DNA from: Panagrolaimus kolymaensis
Taxonomy: Eukaryota > Nematoda > Chromadorea > Rhabditida > Panagrolaimidae
Reading direction: 5' to 3'
Assembly: GCA_028622995.1 (NCBI GenBank)
Contig: JAJQJQ010000002.1
Location: 8,742,001-8,806,000 of the forward strand
Length of the DNA: 64,000 nucleotides
The stretch's first letter is position 1. Every line of letters begins with the position of its first letter. This document shows positions 23,101 through 38,399 of this stretch, piece by piece. The position numbers and the translations under genes are program-made. The notes below the pieces were generated by a model. It saw only the letters and a program-made list of their open reading frames with translations, was not told the DNA's origin and did not search any database.

Positions 23101-26100
23101 GCATCGTGGTTTTTTATTTTCCCTTCATCAAATTTTTCATCCAAACTATGTTTTATTTGTTTTGGATTTTAAGTAAATTCATAAACTTTTTTTTTGTTCG
23201 AATTTTCTTAAAACATTTTTTCTAGCCCAACAACACTGTAAAGCATCGAGGTTTTTTATTTTCCCTTCATCAAATTTTTCATCCAAACTATGTTTTATTT
23301 GTTTTGGATTTTAAGTAAATTCAAACTATTGTTTTTTTCGAATTTTCTTAAAACATTTATCTAGCCCAACAACACTGTAAAGCATCGAGGTTTTTTATTT
23401 TCCCTTCATCAAATTTTTCATCCAAACTATGTTTTATTTGTTTTGGATTTTAAGTAAATTCATAAACTATTTTTTTTGTTCGAATTTTCTTAAAACATTT
23501 TTTCTAGCGCAACAACACTGTAAAGCATCGAGGTTTTTTATTTTCCCTTCATCAAATTTTTCATCCAAACTATGTTTTATTTGTTTTGGATTTTAAGTAA
23601 ATTCATAAACTATTGTTTTGTTCGAATTTTCTTAAAACATTTATCTAGCCCAACAACACTGTAAAGCATCGAGGTTTTTTATTTTCCCTTCATCAAATTT
23701 TTCATCCAAACTATGTTTTATTTGTTTTGGATTTTAAGTAAATTCATAAACTATTTTTTTTGTTCGAATTTTCTTAAAACATTTTTTCTAGCGCAACAAC
23801 ACTGTAAAGCATCGAGGTTTTTTATTTTCCCTTCATCAAATTTTTCATCCAAACTATGTTTTATTTGTTTTGGATTTTAAGTAAATTCATAAACTATTGT
23901 TTTGTTCGAATTTTCTTAAAACATTTATCTAGCCCAACAACACTGTAAAGCATCGAGGTTTTTTATTTTCCCTTCATCAAATTTTTCATCCAAACTATGT
24001 TTTATTTGTTTTGGATTTTAAGTAAATTCATAAACTATTTTTTTTGTTCGAATTTTCTTAAAACATTTATCTAGCCCAACAACACTGTAAAGCATCGAGG
24101 TTTTTTATTTTCCCTTCATCAAATTTTTCATCCAAACTATGTTTTATTTGTTTTGGATTTTAAGTAAATTCATAAACTATTTTTTTTGTTCGAATTTTCT
24201 TAAAACATTTTTTCTAGCCCAACAACACTGTAAAGCATCGTGGTTTTTTATTTTCCCTTCATCAAATTTTTCATCCAAACTATGTTTTATTTGTTTTGGA
24301 TTTTAAGTAAATTCATAAACTATTTTTTTTGTTCGAATTTTCTTAAAACATTTCTCTAGCCCAACAACACTGTAAAGCATCGAGGTTTTTTATTTTCCCT
24401 TCATCAAATTTTTCATCCAAACTATGTTTTATTTGTTTTGGATTTTAAGTAAATTCATAAACTATTTTTTTTGTTCGAATTTTCTTAAAACATTTTTTCT
24501 AGCCCAACAACACTGTAAAGCATCGTGGTTTTTTATTTTCCCTTCATCAAATTTTTCATCCAAACTATGTTTTATTTGTTTTGGATTTTAAGTAAATTCA
24601 TAAACTATTTTTTTTGTTCGAATTTTCTTAAAGCATTTTTTCTAGCCCAACAACACTGTAAAGCATCGTGGTTTTTTATTTTCCCTTCATCAAATTTTTC
24701 ATCCAAACTATGTTTTATTTGTTTTGGATTTTAAGTAAATTCATAAACTTTTTTTTTGTTCGAATTTTCTTAAAACATTTTTTCTAGCCCAACAACACTG
24801 TAAAGCATCGAGGTTTTTTATTTTCTTTTCATCAAATTTTTCATCCAAACTATGTTTTATTTGTTTTGGATTTTAAGTAAATTCATAAACTTTTTTTTTG
24901 TTCGAATTTTCTTAAAACATTTTTTCTAGCCCAACAACACTGTAAAGCATCGAGGTTTTTTATTTTCCCTTCATCAAACTTTTCATCCAAACTATGTTTT
25001 ATTTGTTTTGGATTTTAAGTAAATTCATAAACTATTTTTTTTGTTCGAATTTTCTTAAAACATTTATCTAGCCCAACAACACTGTAAAGCATCGAGGTTT
25101 TTTATTTTCCCTTCATCAAATTTTTCATCCAAACTATGTTTTATTTGTTTTGGATTTTAAGTAAATTCATAAACTTTTTTTTTGTTCGAATTTTCTTAAA
25201 ACATTTTTTCTAGCCCAACAACACTGTAAAGCATCGTGGTTTTTTATTTTCCCTTCATCAAATTTTTCATCCAAACTATGTTTTATTTGTTTTGGATTTT
25301 AAGTAAATTCATAAACTATTTTTTTTGTTCGAATTTTCTTAAAACATTTCTCTAGCCCAACAACACTGTAAAGCATCGAGGTTTTTTATTTTCCCTTCAT
25401 CAAATTTTTCATCCAAACTATGTTTTATTTGTTTTGGATTTTAAGTAAATTCATAAACTATTTTTTTTGTTCGAATTTTCTTAAAACATTTTTTCTAGCC
25501 CAACAACACTGTAAAGCATCGTGGTTTTTTATTTTCCCTTCATCAAATTTTTCATCCAAACTATGTTTTAATTGTTTTGGATTTTAAGTAAATTCATAAA
25601 CTATTTTTTTTGTTCGAATTTTCTTAAAGCATTTTTTCTAGCCCAACAACACTGTAAAGCATCGTGGTTTTTTATTTTCCCTTCATCAAATTTTTCATCC
25701 AAACTATGTTTTATTTGATTTGGATTTTAAGTAAATTCATAAACTTTTTTTTTGTTCGAATTTTCTTAAAACATTTTTTCTAGCCCAACAACACTGTAAA
25801 GCATCGAGGTTTTTTATTTTCTTTTCATCAAATTTTTCATCCAAACTATGTTTTATTTGTTTTGGATTTTAAGTAAATTCATAAACTATTTTTTTTGTTC
25901 GAATTTTCTTAAAACATTTTTTCTAGCGCAACAACACTGTAAAGCATCGAGGTTTTTTATTTTCCCTTCATCAAATTTTTCATCCAAACTATGTTTTATT
26001 TGTTTTGGATTTTAAGTAAATTCATAAACTATTGTTTTGTTCGAATTTTCTTAAAACATTTATCTAGCCCAACAACACTGTAAAGCATCGAGGTTTTTTA

Positions 26101-27900
26101 TTTTCCCTTCATCAAATTTTTCATCCAAACTATGTTTTATTTGTTTTGGATTTTAAGTAAATTCATAAACTATTTTTTTTGTTCGAATTTTCTTAAAACA
26201 TTTATCTAGCCCAACAACACTGTAAAGCATCGAGGTTTTTTATTTTCCCTTTATCAAATTTTTCATCCAAACTATGTTTTATTTGTTTTGGATTTTAAGT
26301 AAATTCATAAACTATTTTTTTTGTTCGAATTTTCTTAAAACATTTTTTCTAGCCCAACAACACTGTAAAGCATCGTGGTTTTTTATTTTCCCTTCATCAA
26401 ATTTTTCATCCAAACTATGTTTTATTTGTTTTGGATTTTAAGTAAATTCATAAACTTTTTTTTTGTTCGAATTTTCTTAAAACATTTTTTCTAGCCCAAC
26501 AACACTGTAAAGCATCGAGGTTTTTTATTTTCTTTTCATCAAATTTTTCATCCAAACTATGTTTTATTTGTTTTGGATTTTAAGTAAATTCATAAACTTT
26601 TTTTTTGTTCGAATTTTCTTAAAACATTTTTTCTAGCCCAACAACACTGTAAAGCATCGAGGTTTTTTATTTTCTTTTCATCAAATTTTTCATCCAAACT
26701 ATGTTTTATTTGTTTTGGATTTTAAGTAAATTCATAAACTTTTTTTTTGTTCGAATTTTCTTAAAACATTTTTTCTAGCCCAACAACACTGTAAAGCATC
26801 GAGGTTTTTTATTTTCTTTTCATCAAATTTTTCATCCAAACTATGTTTTATTTGTTTTGGATTTTAAGTAAATTCATAAACTATTGTTTTGTTCGAATTT
26901 TCTTAAAACATTTATCTAGCCCAACAACACTGTAAAGCATCGAGGTTTTTTATTTTCCCTTCATCAAATTTTTTATCCAAACTATGTTTTATTTGTTTTG
27001 GATTTTAAGTAAATTCATAAACTTTTTTTTTGTTCGAATTTTCTTAAAACATTTTTTCTAGCCCAACAACACTGTAAAGCATCGAGGTTTTTTATTTTCT
27101 TTTCATCAAATTTTTCATCCAAACTATGTTTTATTTGTTTTGGATTTTAAGTAAATTCATAAACTTTTTTTTTGTTCGAATTTTCTTAAAACATTTTTTC
27201 TAGCCCAACAACACTGTAAAGCATCGAGGTTTTTTATTTTCTTTTCATCAAATTTTTCATCCAAACTATGTTTTATTTGTTTTGGATTTTAAGTAAATTC
27301 ATAAACTTTTTTTTTGTTCGAATTTTCTTAAAACATTTTTTCTAGCCCAACAACACTGTAAAGCATCGAGGTTTTTTATTTTCTTTTCATCAAATTTTTC
27401 ATCCAAACTATGTTTTATTTGTTTTGGATTTTAAGTAAATTCATAAACTATTGTTTTGTTCGAATTTTCTTAAAACATTTATCTAGCCCAACAACACTGT
27501 AAAGCATCGAGGTTTTTTATTTTCCCTTCATCAAATTTTTTATCCAAACTATGTTTTATTTGTTTTGGATTTTAAGTAAATTCATAAACTTTTTTTTTGT
27601 TCGAATTTTCTTAAAACATTTTTTCTAGCCCAACAACACTGTAAAGCATCGAGGTTTTTTATTTTCCCTTCATCAAATTTTTCATCCAAACTATGGTTTA
27701 TTTGTTTTGGATTTTAAGTAAATTCATAAACTATTGTTTTGTTCGAATTTTCTTAAAACATTTATCTAGCCCAACAACACTGTAAAGCATCGAGGTTTTT
27801 TATTTTCCCTTCATCAAATTTTTCATCCAAACTATGTTTTATTTGTTTTGGATTTTAAGTAAATTCATAAACTATTTTTTTTGTTCGAATTTTCTTAAAA
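17200..27900 (+). repeat. Domain of TTTTTTCTAG, GTGG and TAGCGCAAC monomers
   Basis: Monomers with ATTTTTTCTAG (143 bp), ATCGTGG, TAGCGCAAC, TTTTCTTTTCATC and T9 tracts dominate. A repeat of 1,990 bp is marked by CCCTTTATCAAAT at 20991/22981, by identical 210-base open stretches at 20120 and 22110, and by the AAAGCATTTTTT change inside them. A third copy of the Phe-Tyr-rich stretch at 24525 lies 2,415 bases further on. A 3-base deletion (AATTCAAACTATTG) occurs at 18201, 21186 and 23318. Confidence 0.8.
26440..27600 (+). repeat. Four-monomer (567-bp) higher-order repeat
   Basis: Three monomers of TTTTCTTTTCATC/T9 type followed by one CTATTGTTTTG monomer containing TTTTTTATCCAAAC make a unit that occurs twice. 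The TTTTTTATCC variants (26975 and 27542, position of the A) are 567 bases apart. Confidence 0.7.
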
Positions 27901-30441
27901 CATTTTTTCTAGCGCAACAACACTGTAAAGCATCGAGGTTTTTTATTTTCTCTTCATCAAATTTTTCATCCAAACTATGTTTTATTTGTTTTGGATTTTA
28001 AGTAAATTCATAAACTATTTTTTTTGTTCGAATTTTCTTAAAACATTTCTCTAGCCCAACAACACTGTAAAGCATCGAGGTTTTTTATTTTCCCTTCATC
28101 AAATTTTTCATCCAAACTATGTTTTATTTGTTTTGGATTTTAAGTAAATTCATAAACTATTTTTTTTGTTCGAATTTTCTTAAAACATTTCTCTAGCCCA
28201 ACAACACTGTAAAGCATCGAGGTTTTTTATTTTCCCTTCATCAAATTTTTCATCCAAACTATGTTTTATTTGTTTTGGATTTTAAGTAAATTTATAAACT
28301 TTTTTTTTGTTCGAATTTTCTTAAAACATTTATCTAGCCCAACAACACTGTAAAGCATCGAGGTTTTTTATTTTCCCTTCATCAAATTTTTCATCCAAAC
28401 TATGTTTTATTTGTTTTGGATTTTAAGTAAATTCATAAACTTTTTTTTTGTTCGAATTTTCTTAAAACATTTTTTCTAGCCCAACAACACTGTAAAGCAT
28501 CGAGGTTTTTTATTTTCCCTTCATCAAATTTTTCATCCAAACTATGTTTTATTTGTTTTGAATTTTAAGTAAATTCATAAACTATTTTTTTTGTTCGAAT
28601 TTTCTTAAAACATTTTTTCTAGCCCAACAACACTGTAAAGCATCGAGGTTTTTTATTTTCCCTTCATCAAATTTTTCATCCAAACTATGTTTTATTTGTT
28701 TTGGATTTTAAGTAAATTCATAAACTATTTTTTTTGTTCGAATTTTCTTAAAACATTTCTCTAGCCCAACAACACTGTAAAGCATCGAGGTTTTTTATTT
28801 TCCCTTCATCAAATTTTTCATCCAAACTATGTTTTATTTGTTTTGGATTTTAAGTAAATTCATAAACTATTGTTTTGTTCGAATTTTCTTAAAACATTTA
28901 TCTAGCCCAACAACACTGTAAAGCATCGAGGTTTTTTATTTTCCCTTCATCAAATTTTTCATCCAAACTATGGTTTATTTGTTTTGGATTTTAAGTAAAT
29001 TCATAAACTATTGTTTTGTTCGAATTTTCTTAAAACATTTATCTAGCCCAACAACACTGTAAAGCATCGAGGTTTTTTATTTTCCCTTCATCAAATTTTT
29101 CATCCAAACTATGGTTTATTTGTTTTGGATTTTAAGTAAATTCATAAACAATTTTTTTTGTTCGAATTTTCTTAAAACATTTATCTAGCCCAACAACACT
29201 GTAAAGCATCGAGGTTTTTTATTTTCCCTTCATCAAATTTTTCATCCAAACTATGTTTTATTTGTTTTGGATTTTAATTAAATTCATAAACTATTTTTTT
29301 TGTTCGAATTTTCTTAAAACATTTTTTCTAGCCCAACAACACTGTAAAGCATCGAGGTTTTTTATTTTCCCTTCATCAAATTTTTCATCCAAACTATGGT
29401 TTATTTGTTTTGGATTTTAAGTAAATTCATAAACTATTTTTTTTGTTCGAATTTTCTTAAAACATTTATCTAGCCCAACAACACTGTAAAGCATCGAGGT
29501 TTTTTATTTTCCCTTCATCAAATTTTTCATCCAAACTATGGTTTATTTGTTTTGGATTTTAAGTAAATTCATAAACTATTTTTTTTGTTCGAATTTTCTT
29601 AAAACATTTATCTAGCCCAACAACACTGTAAAGCATCGAGGTTTTTTATTTTCCCTTCATCAAATTTTTCATCCAAACTATGTTTTATTTGTTTTGGATT
29701 TTAAGTAAATTCATAAACTATTTTTTTTGTTCTAATTTTCTTAAAACATTTCTCTAGCCCAACAACACTTTAAAGCATCGAGGTTTTTTATTTTCCCTTC
29801 ATCAAATTTTTCATCCAAACTATGTTTTATTTGTTTTGGATTTTAAGTAAATTCATAAACTATTTTTTTTGTTCGAATTTTCTTAAAACATTTCTCTAGC
29901 CCAACAACACTGTAAAGCATCGAGGTTTTTTATTTTCCCTTCATACATTTTTTTATCCAAAATATGTTTTATTTGTTTTGGATTTTAAGTAAATTCATAA
30001 ACTATTTTTTTTGTTCGAATTTTCTTAAAACATTTATCTAGCCCAACAACACTGTAAAGCATCGAGGTTTTTTATTTTCCCTTCATCAAATTTTTCATCC
30101 AAACTATGTTTTATTTGTTTTGGATTTTAATTAAATTCATAAACTATTTTTTTTGTTCGAATTTTCTTAAAACATTTTTTCTAGCCCAACAACACTGTAA
30201 AGCATCGAGGTTTTTTATTTTCCCTTCATCAAATTTTTCATCCAAACTATGGTTTATTTGTTTTGGATTTTAAGTAAATTCATAAACTATTTTTTTTGTT
30301 CGAATTTTCTTAAAACATTTATCTAGCCCAACAACACTGTAAAGCATCGAGGTTTTTTATTTTCCCTTCATCAAATTTTTCATCCAAACTATGTTTTATT
30401 TGTTTTGGATTTTAAGTAAATTCATAAACTATTTTTTTTGT

Positions 30442-33400
30442 TCTAATTTTCTTAAAACATTTCTCTAGCCCAACAACACTGTAAAGCATCGAGGTTTTTT
30501 ATTTTCCCTTCATCAAATTTTTCATCCAAACTATGTTTTATTTGTTTTGGATTTTAAGTAAATTCATAAACTATTTTTTTTGTTCGAATTTTCTTAAAAC
30601 ATTTCTCTAGCCCAACAACACTGTAAAGCATCGAGGTTTTTTATTTTCCCTTCATACATTTTTTTATCCAAAATATGTTTTATTTGTTTTGGATTTTAAG
30701 TAAATTTATAAACTATTTTTTTTGTTCGAATTTTCTTAAAACATTTCTCTAGCCCAACAACACTGTAAAGCATCGAGGTTTTTTATTTTCCCTTCATCAA
30801 ATTTTTCATCCAAACTATGTTTTATTTGTTTTGGATTTTAAGTAAATTCATAAACTATTTTTTTTGTTCGAATTTTCTTAAAACATTTCTCTAGCCCAAC
30901 AACACTGTAAAGCATCGAGGTTTTTTATTTTCCCTTCATACATTTTTTTATCCAAAATATGTTTTATTTGTTTTGGATTTTAAGTAAATTCATAAACTAT
31001 TTTTTTTGTTCTAATTTTCTTAAAACATTTCTCTAGCCCAACAACACTGTAAAGCATCGAGGTTTTTTATTTTCCCTTCATCAAATTTTTCATCCAAACT
31101 ATGTTTTATTTGTTTTGGATTTTAAGTAAATTCATAAACTATTTTTTTTGTTCGAATTTTCTTAAAACATTTCTCTAGCCCAACAACACTGTAAAGCATC
31201 GAGGTTTTTTATTTTCCCTTCATACATTTTTTTATCCAAAATATGTTTTATTTGTTTTGGATTTTAAGTAAATTTATAAACTATTTTTTTTGTTCGAATT
31301 TTCTTAAAACATTTCTCTAGCCCAACAACACTGTAAAGCATCGAGGTTTTTTATTTTCCCTTCATACATTTTTTTATCCAAAATATGTTTTATTTGTTTT
31401 GGATTTTAAGTAAATTCATAAACTATTTTTTTTGTTCGAATTTTCTTAAAACATTTCTCTAGCCCAACAACACTGTAAAGCATCGAGGTTTTTTATTTTC
31501 CCTTCATACATTTTTTTATCCAAAATATGTTTTATTTGTTTTGGATTTTAAGTAAATTTATAAACTATTTTTTTTGTTCGAATTTTCTTAAAACATTTCT
31601 CTAGCCCAACAACACTGTAAAGCATCGAGGTTTTTTATTTTCCCTTCATCAAATTTTTCATCCAAACTATGTTTTATTTGTTTTGGATTTTAAGTAAATT
31701 CATAAACTATTTTTTTTGTTCGAATTTTCTTAAAACATTTATCTAGCCCAACAACACTGTAAAGCATCGAGGTTTTTTATTTTCCCTTCATACATTTTTT
31801 TATCCAAAATATGTTTTATTTGTTTTGGATTTTAAGTAAATTTATAAACTATTTTTTTTGTTCGAATTTTCTTAAAACATTTATCTAGCCCAACAACACT
31901 GTAAAGCATCGAGGTTTTTTATTTTCCCTTCATCAAATTTTTCATCCAAACTATGTTTTATTTGTTTTGGATTTTAAGTAAATTCATAAACTATTTTTTT
32001 TGTTCTAATTTTCTTAAAACATTTCTCTAGCCCAACAACACTGTAAAGCATCGAGGTTTTTTATTTTCCCTTCATCAAATTTTTCATCCAAACTATGTTT
32101 TATTTGTTTTGGATTTTAAGTAAATTCATAAACTATTTTTTTTGTTCGAATTTTCTTAAAACATTTCTCTAGCCCAACAACACTGTAAAGCATCGAGGTT
32201 TTTTATTTTCCCTTCATACATTTTTTTATCCAAAATATGTTTTATTTGTTTTGGATTTTAAGTAAATTTATAAACTATTTTTTTTGTTCGAATTTTCTTA
32301 AAACATTTCTCTAGCCCAACAACACTGTAAAGCATCGAGGTTTTTTATTTTCCCTTCATCAAATTTTTCATCCAAACTATGTTTTATTTGTTTTGGATTT
32401 TAAGTAAATTCATAAACTATTTTTTTTGTTCGAATTTTCTTAAAACATTTCTCTAGCCCAACAACACTGTAAAGCATCGAGGTTTTTTATTTTCCCTTCA
32501 TACATTTTTTTATCCAAAATATGTTTTATTTGTTTTGGATTTTAAGTAAATTCATAAACTATTTTTTTTGTTCTAATTTTCTTAAAACATTTCTCTAGCC
32601 CAACAACACTGTAAAGCATCGAGGTTTTTTATTTTCCCTTCATCAAATTTTTCATCCAAACTATGTTTTATTTGTTTTGGATTTTAAGTAAATTCATAAA
32701 CTATTTTTTTTGTTCGAATTTTCTTAAAACATTTCTCTAGCCCAACAACACTGTAAAGCATCGAGGTTTTTTATTTTCCCTTCATACATTTTTTTATCCA
32801 AAATATGTTTTATTTGTTTTGGATTTTAAGTAAATTTATAAACTATTTTTTTTGTTCGAATTTTCTTAAAACATTTCTCTAGCCCAACAACACTGTAAAG
32901 CATCGAGGTTTTTTATTTTCCCTTCATACATTTTTTTATCCAAAATATGTTTTATTTGTTTTGGATTTTAAGTAAATTCATAAACTATTTTTTTTGTTCG
33001 AATTTTCTTAAAACATTTCTCTAGCCCAACAACACTGTAAAGCATCGAGGTTTTTTATTTTCCCTTCATACATTTTTTTATCCAAAATATGTTTTATTTG
33101 TTTTGGATTTTAAGTAAATTTATAAACTATTTTTTTTGTTCGAATTTTCTTAAAACATTTCTCTAGCCCAACAACACTGTAAAGCATCGAGGTTTTTTAT
33201 TTTCCCTTCATCAAATTTTTCATCCAAACTATGTTTTATTTGTTTTGGATTTTAAGTAAATTCATAAACTATTTTTTTTGTTCGAATTTTCTAAAAACAT
33301 TTCTCTAGCCCAACAACACTGTAAAGCATCGAGGTTTTTTATTTTCCCTTCATCAAATTTTTCATCCAAACTATGTTTTATTTGTTTTGGATTTTAAGTA

Positions 33401-33560
33401 AATTCATAAACTATTTTTTTTGTTCGAATTTTCTTAAAACATTTCTCTAGCCCAACAACACTGTAAAGCATCGAGGTTTTTTATTTTCCCTTCATCAAAT
33501 TTTTCATCCAAACTATGTTTTATTTGTTTTGGATTTTAAGTAAATTTATAAACTATTTTT
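30442..33560 (+). repeat. Eleven-monomer (1,562-bp) higher-order repeat
   Basis: The rare TTGTTCTAATTTTC change occurs at 30442, 31010, 32004 and 32572. The first and third, and the second and fourth, are 1,562 bases apart, exactly 11 x 142. The CATACAT monomers keep the same phase (for example 30653 and 32215). The exact multiple shows there is no net length change between the copies. Confidence 0.8.
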
Positions 33561-36500
33561 TTTGTTCGAATTTTCTTAAAACATTTCTCTAGCCCAACAA
33601 CACTGTAAAGCATCGAGGTTTTTTATTTTCCCTTCATACATTTTTTTATCCAAAATATGTTTTATTTGTTTTGGATTTTAAGTAAATTTATAAACTATTT
33701 TTTTTGTTCGAATTTTCTTAAAACATTTCTCTAGCCCAACAACACTGTAAAGCATCGAGGTTTTTTATTTTCCCTTCATACATTTTTTTATCCAAAATAT
33801 GTTTTATTTGTTTTGGATTTTAAGTAAATTCATAAACTATTTTTTTTGTTCGAATTTTCTTAAAACATTTCTCTAGCCCAACAACACTGTAAAGCATCGA
33901 GGTTTTTTATTTTCCCTTCATCAAATTTTTCATCCAAACTATGTTTTATTTGTTTTGGATTTTAAGTAAATTCATAAACTATTTTTTTTGTTCGAATTTT
34001 CTTAAAACATTTCTCTAGCCCAACAACACTGTAAAGCATCGAGGTTTTTTATTTTCTCTTCATACATTTTTTTATCCAAAATATGTTTTATTTGTTTTGG
34101 ATTTTAAGTAAATTCATAAACTATTTTTTTTGTTCGAATTTTCTTAAAACATTTCTCTAGCCCAACAACACTGTAAAGCATCGAGGTTTTTTATTTTCCC
34201 TTCATCAAATTTTTCATCCAAACTATGTTTTATTTGTTTTGGATTTTAAGTAAATTCATAAACTATTCTTTTTGTTCGAATTTTCTTAAAACATTTCTCT
34301 AGCCCAACAACACTGTAAAGCATCGAGGTTTTTTATTTTCCCTTCATCAAATTTTTCATCCAAACTATGTTTTATTTGTTTTGGATTTTAAGTAAATTCA
34401 TAAACTATTTTTTTTGTTCGAATTTTCTTAAAACATTTCTCTAGCCCAACAACACTGTAAAGCATCGAGGTTTTTTATTTTCCCTTCATCAAATTTTTCA
34501 TCCAAACTATGTTTTATTTGTTTTGGATTTTAAGTAAATTCATAAACTATTTTTTTTGTTCGAATTTTCTTAAAACATTTCTCTAGCCCAACAACACTGT
34601 AAAGCATCGAGGTTTTTTATTTTCCCTTCATACATTTTTTTATCCAAAATATGTTTTATTTGTTTTGGATTTTAAGTAAATTCATAAACTATTTTTTTTG
34701 TTCGAATTTTCTTAAAACATTTCTCTAGCCCAACAACACTGTAAAGCATCGAGGTTTTTTATTTTCCCTTCATCAAATTTTTCATCCAAACTATGTTTTA
34801 TTTGTTTTGGATTTTAAGTAAATTCATAAACTATTTTTTTTGTTCGAATTTTCTTAAAACATTTCTCTAGCCCAACAACACTGTAAAGCATCGAGGTTTT
34901 TTATTTTCCCTTCATACATTTTTTTATCCAAAATATGTTTTATTTGTTTTGGATTTTAAGTAAATTCATAAACTATTTTTTTTGTTCGAATTTTCTTAAA
35001 ACATTTCTCTAGCCCAACAACACTGTAAAGCATCGAGGTTTTTTATTTTCCCTTCATCAAATTTTTCATCCAAACTATGTTTTATTTGTTTTGGATTTTA
35101 AGTAAATTCATAAACTATTTTTTTTGTTCGAATTTTCTTAAAACATTTCTCTAGCCCAACAACACTGTAAAGCATCGAGGTTTTTTATTTTCCCTTCATC
35201 AAATTTTTCATCCAAACTATGTTTTATTTGTTTTGGATTTTAAGTTAATTCATAAACTATTTTTTTTGTTCGAATTTTCTTAAAACATTTCTCTAGCCCA
35301 ACAACACTGTAAAGCATCGAGGTTTTTTATTTTCCCTTCATCAAATTTTTCATCCAAAATATGTTTTATTTGTTTTGGATTTTAAGTAAATTCATAAACT
35401 ATTTTTTTTGTTCGAATTTTCTTAAAACATTTCTCTAGCCCAACAACACTGTAAAGCATCGAGGTTTTTTATTTTCCCTTCATCAAATTTTTCATCCAAA
35501 CTATGTTTTATTTGTTTTGGATTTTAAGTAAATTCATAAACTATTTTTTTTGTTCGAATTTTCTTAAAACATTTCTCTAGCCCAACAACACTGTAAAGCA
35601 TCGAGGTTTTTTATTTTCCCTTCATACATTTTTTTATCCAAAATATGTTTTATTTGTTTTGGATTTTAAGTAAATTCATAAACTATTTTTTTTGTTCGAA
35701 TTTTCTTAAAACATTTCTCTAGCCCAACAACACTGTAAAGCATCGAGGTTTTTTATTTTCCCTTCATCAAATTTTTCATCCAAACTATGTTTTATTTGTT
35801 TTGGATTTTAAGTAAATTCATAAACTATTTTTTTTGTTCGAATTTTCTTAAAACATTTCTCTAGCCCAACAACACTGTAAAGCATCGAGGTTTTTTATTT
35901 TGCCTTCATCAAATTTTTCATCCAAACTATGTTTTATTTGTTTTGGATTTTAAGTAAATTCATAAACTATTTTATTTGTTCGAATTTTCTTAAAACATTT
36001 CTCTAGCCCAACAACACTGTAAAGCATCGAGGTTTTTTATTTTCCCTTCATCAAATTTTTCATCCAAACTATGTTTTATTTGTTTTGGATTTTAAGTAAA
36101 TTCATAAACTATTTTTTTTGTTCGAATTTTCTTAAAACATTTCTCTAGCCCAACAACACTGTAAAGCATCGAGGTTTTTTATTTTCCCTTCATCAAATTT
36201 TTCATCCAAACTATGTTTTATTTGTTTTGGATTTTAAGTAAATTCATAAACTATTTTTTTTTGTTCGAATTTTCTTAAAACATTTCTCTAGCCCAACAAC
36301 ACTGTAAAGCATCGAGGTTTTTTATTTTCCCTTCATCAAATTTTTCATCCAAACTATGTTTTATTTGTTTTGGATTTTAAGTAAATTCATAAACTATTTT
36401 TTTTGTTCGAATTTTCTTAAAACATTTCTCTAGCCCAACAACACTGTAAAGCATCGAGGTTTTTTATTTTCCCTTCATCAAATTTTTCATCCAAACTATG

Positions 36501-38399
36501 TTTTATTTGTTTTGGATTTTAAGTAAATTCATAAACTATTTTTTTTGTTCGAATTTTCTTAAAACATTTCTCTAGCCCAACAACACTGTAAAGCATCGAG
36601 GTTTTTTATTTTCCCTTCATCAAATTTTTCATCCAAACTATGTTTTATTTGTTTTGGATTTTAAGTAAATTCATAAACTATTTTTTTTGTTCGAATTTTC
36701 TTAAAACATTTCTCTAGCCCAACAACACTGTAAAGCATCGAGGTTTTTTATTTTCCCTTCATACATTTTTTTATCCAAAATATGTTTTATTTGTTTTGGA
36801 TTTTAAGTAAATTCATAAACTATTTTTTTTGTTCGAATTTTCTTAAAACATTTCTCTAGCCCAACAACACTGTAAAGCATCGAGGTTTTTTATTTTCCCT
36901 TCATCAAATTTTTCATCCAAACTATGTTTTATTTGTTTTGGATTTTAAGTAAATTCATAAACTATTTTTTTTGTTCGAATTTTCTTAAAACATTTCTCTA
37001 GCCCAACAACACTGTAAAGCATCGAGGTTTTTTATTTTCCCTTCATCAAATTTTTCATCCAAACTATGTTTTATTTGTTTTGGATTTTAAGTAAATTCAT
37101 AAACTATTTTTTTTGTTCGAATTTTCTTAAAACATTTCTCTAGCCCCACAACACTGTAAAGCATCGAGGTTTTTTATTTTCCCTTCATCAAATTTTTCAT
37201 CCAAACTATGTTTTATTTGTTTTGGATTTTAAGTAAATTCATAAACTATTTTTTTTGTTCGAATTTTCTTAAAACATTTCTCTAGCCCAACAACACTGTA
37301 AAGCATCGAGGTTTTTTATTTTCCCTTCATCAAATTTTTCATCCAAACTATGTTTTATTTGTTTTGGATTTTAAGTAAATTCATAAACTATTTTTTTTGT
37401 TCGAATTTTCTTAAAACATTTCTCTAGCCCAACAACACTGTAAAGCATCGAGGTTTTTTATTTTGCCTTCATCAAATTTTTCATCCAAACTATGTTTTAT
37501 TTGTTTTGGATTTTAAGTAAATTCATAAACTATTTTTTTTGTTCGAATTTTCTTAAAACATTTCTCTAGCCCAACAACACTGTAAAGCATCGAGGTTTTT
37601 TATTTTCCCTTCATCAAATTTTTCATCCAAACTATGTTTTATTTGTTTTGGATTTTAAGTAAATTCATAAACTATTTTTTTTTGTTCGAATTTTCTTAAA
37701 ACATTTCTCTAGCCCAACAACACTGTAAAGCATCGAGGTTTTTTATTTTCCCTTCATCAAATTTTTCATCCAAACTATGTTTTATTTGTTTTGGATTTTA
37801 AGTAAATTCATAAACTATTTTTTTTGTTCGAATTTTCTTAAAACATTTCTCTAGCCCAACAACACTGTAAAGCATCGAGGTTTTTTATTTTCCCTTCATC
37901 AAATTTTTCATCCAAACTATGTTTTATTTGTTTTGGATTTTAAGTAAATTCATAAACTATTTTTTTTTGTTCGAATTTTCTTAAAACATTTCTCTAGCCC
38001 AACAACACTGTAAAGCATCGAGGTTTTTTATTTTCCCTTCATCAAATTTTTCATCCAAACTATGTTTTATTTGTTTTGGATTTTAAGTAAATTCATAAAC
38101 TATTTTTTTTGTTCGAATTTTCTTAAAACATTTCTCTAGCCCAACAACACTGTAAAGCATCGAGGTTTTTTATTTTCCCTTCATCAAATTTTTCATCCAA
38201 ACTATGTTTTATTTGTTTTGGATTTTAAGTAAATTCATAAACTATTTTTTTTGTTCGAATTTTCTTAAAACATTTCTCTAGCCCAACAACACTGTAAAGC
38301 ATCGAGGTTTTTTATTTTCCCTTCATACATTTTTTTATCCAAAATATGTTTTATTTGTTTTGGATTTTAAGTAAATTCATAAACTATTTTTTTTGTTCG

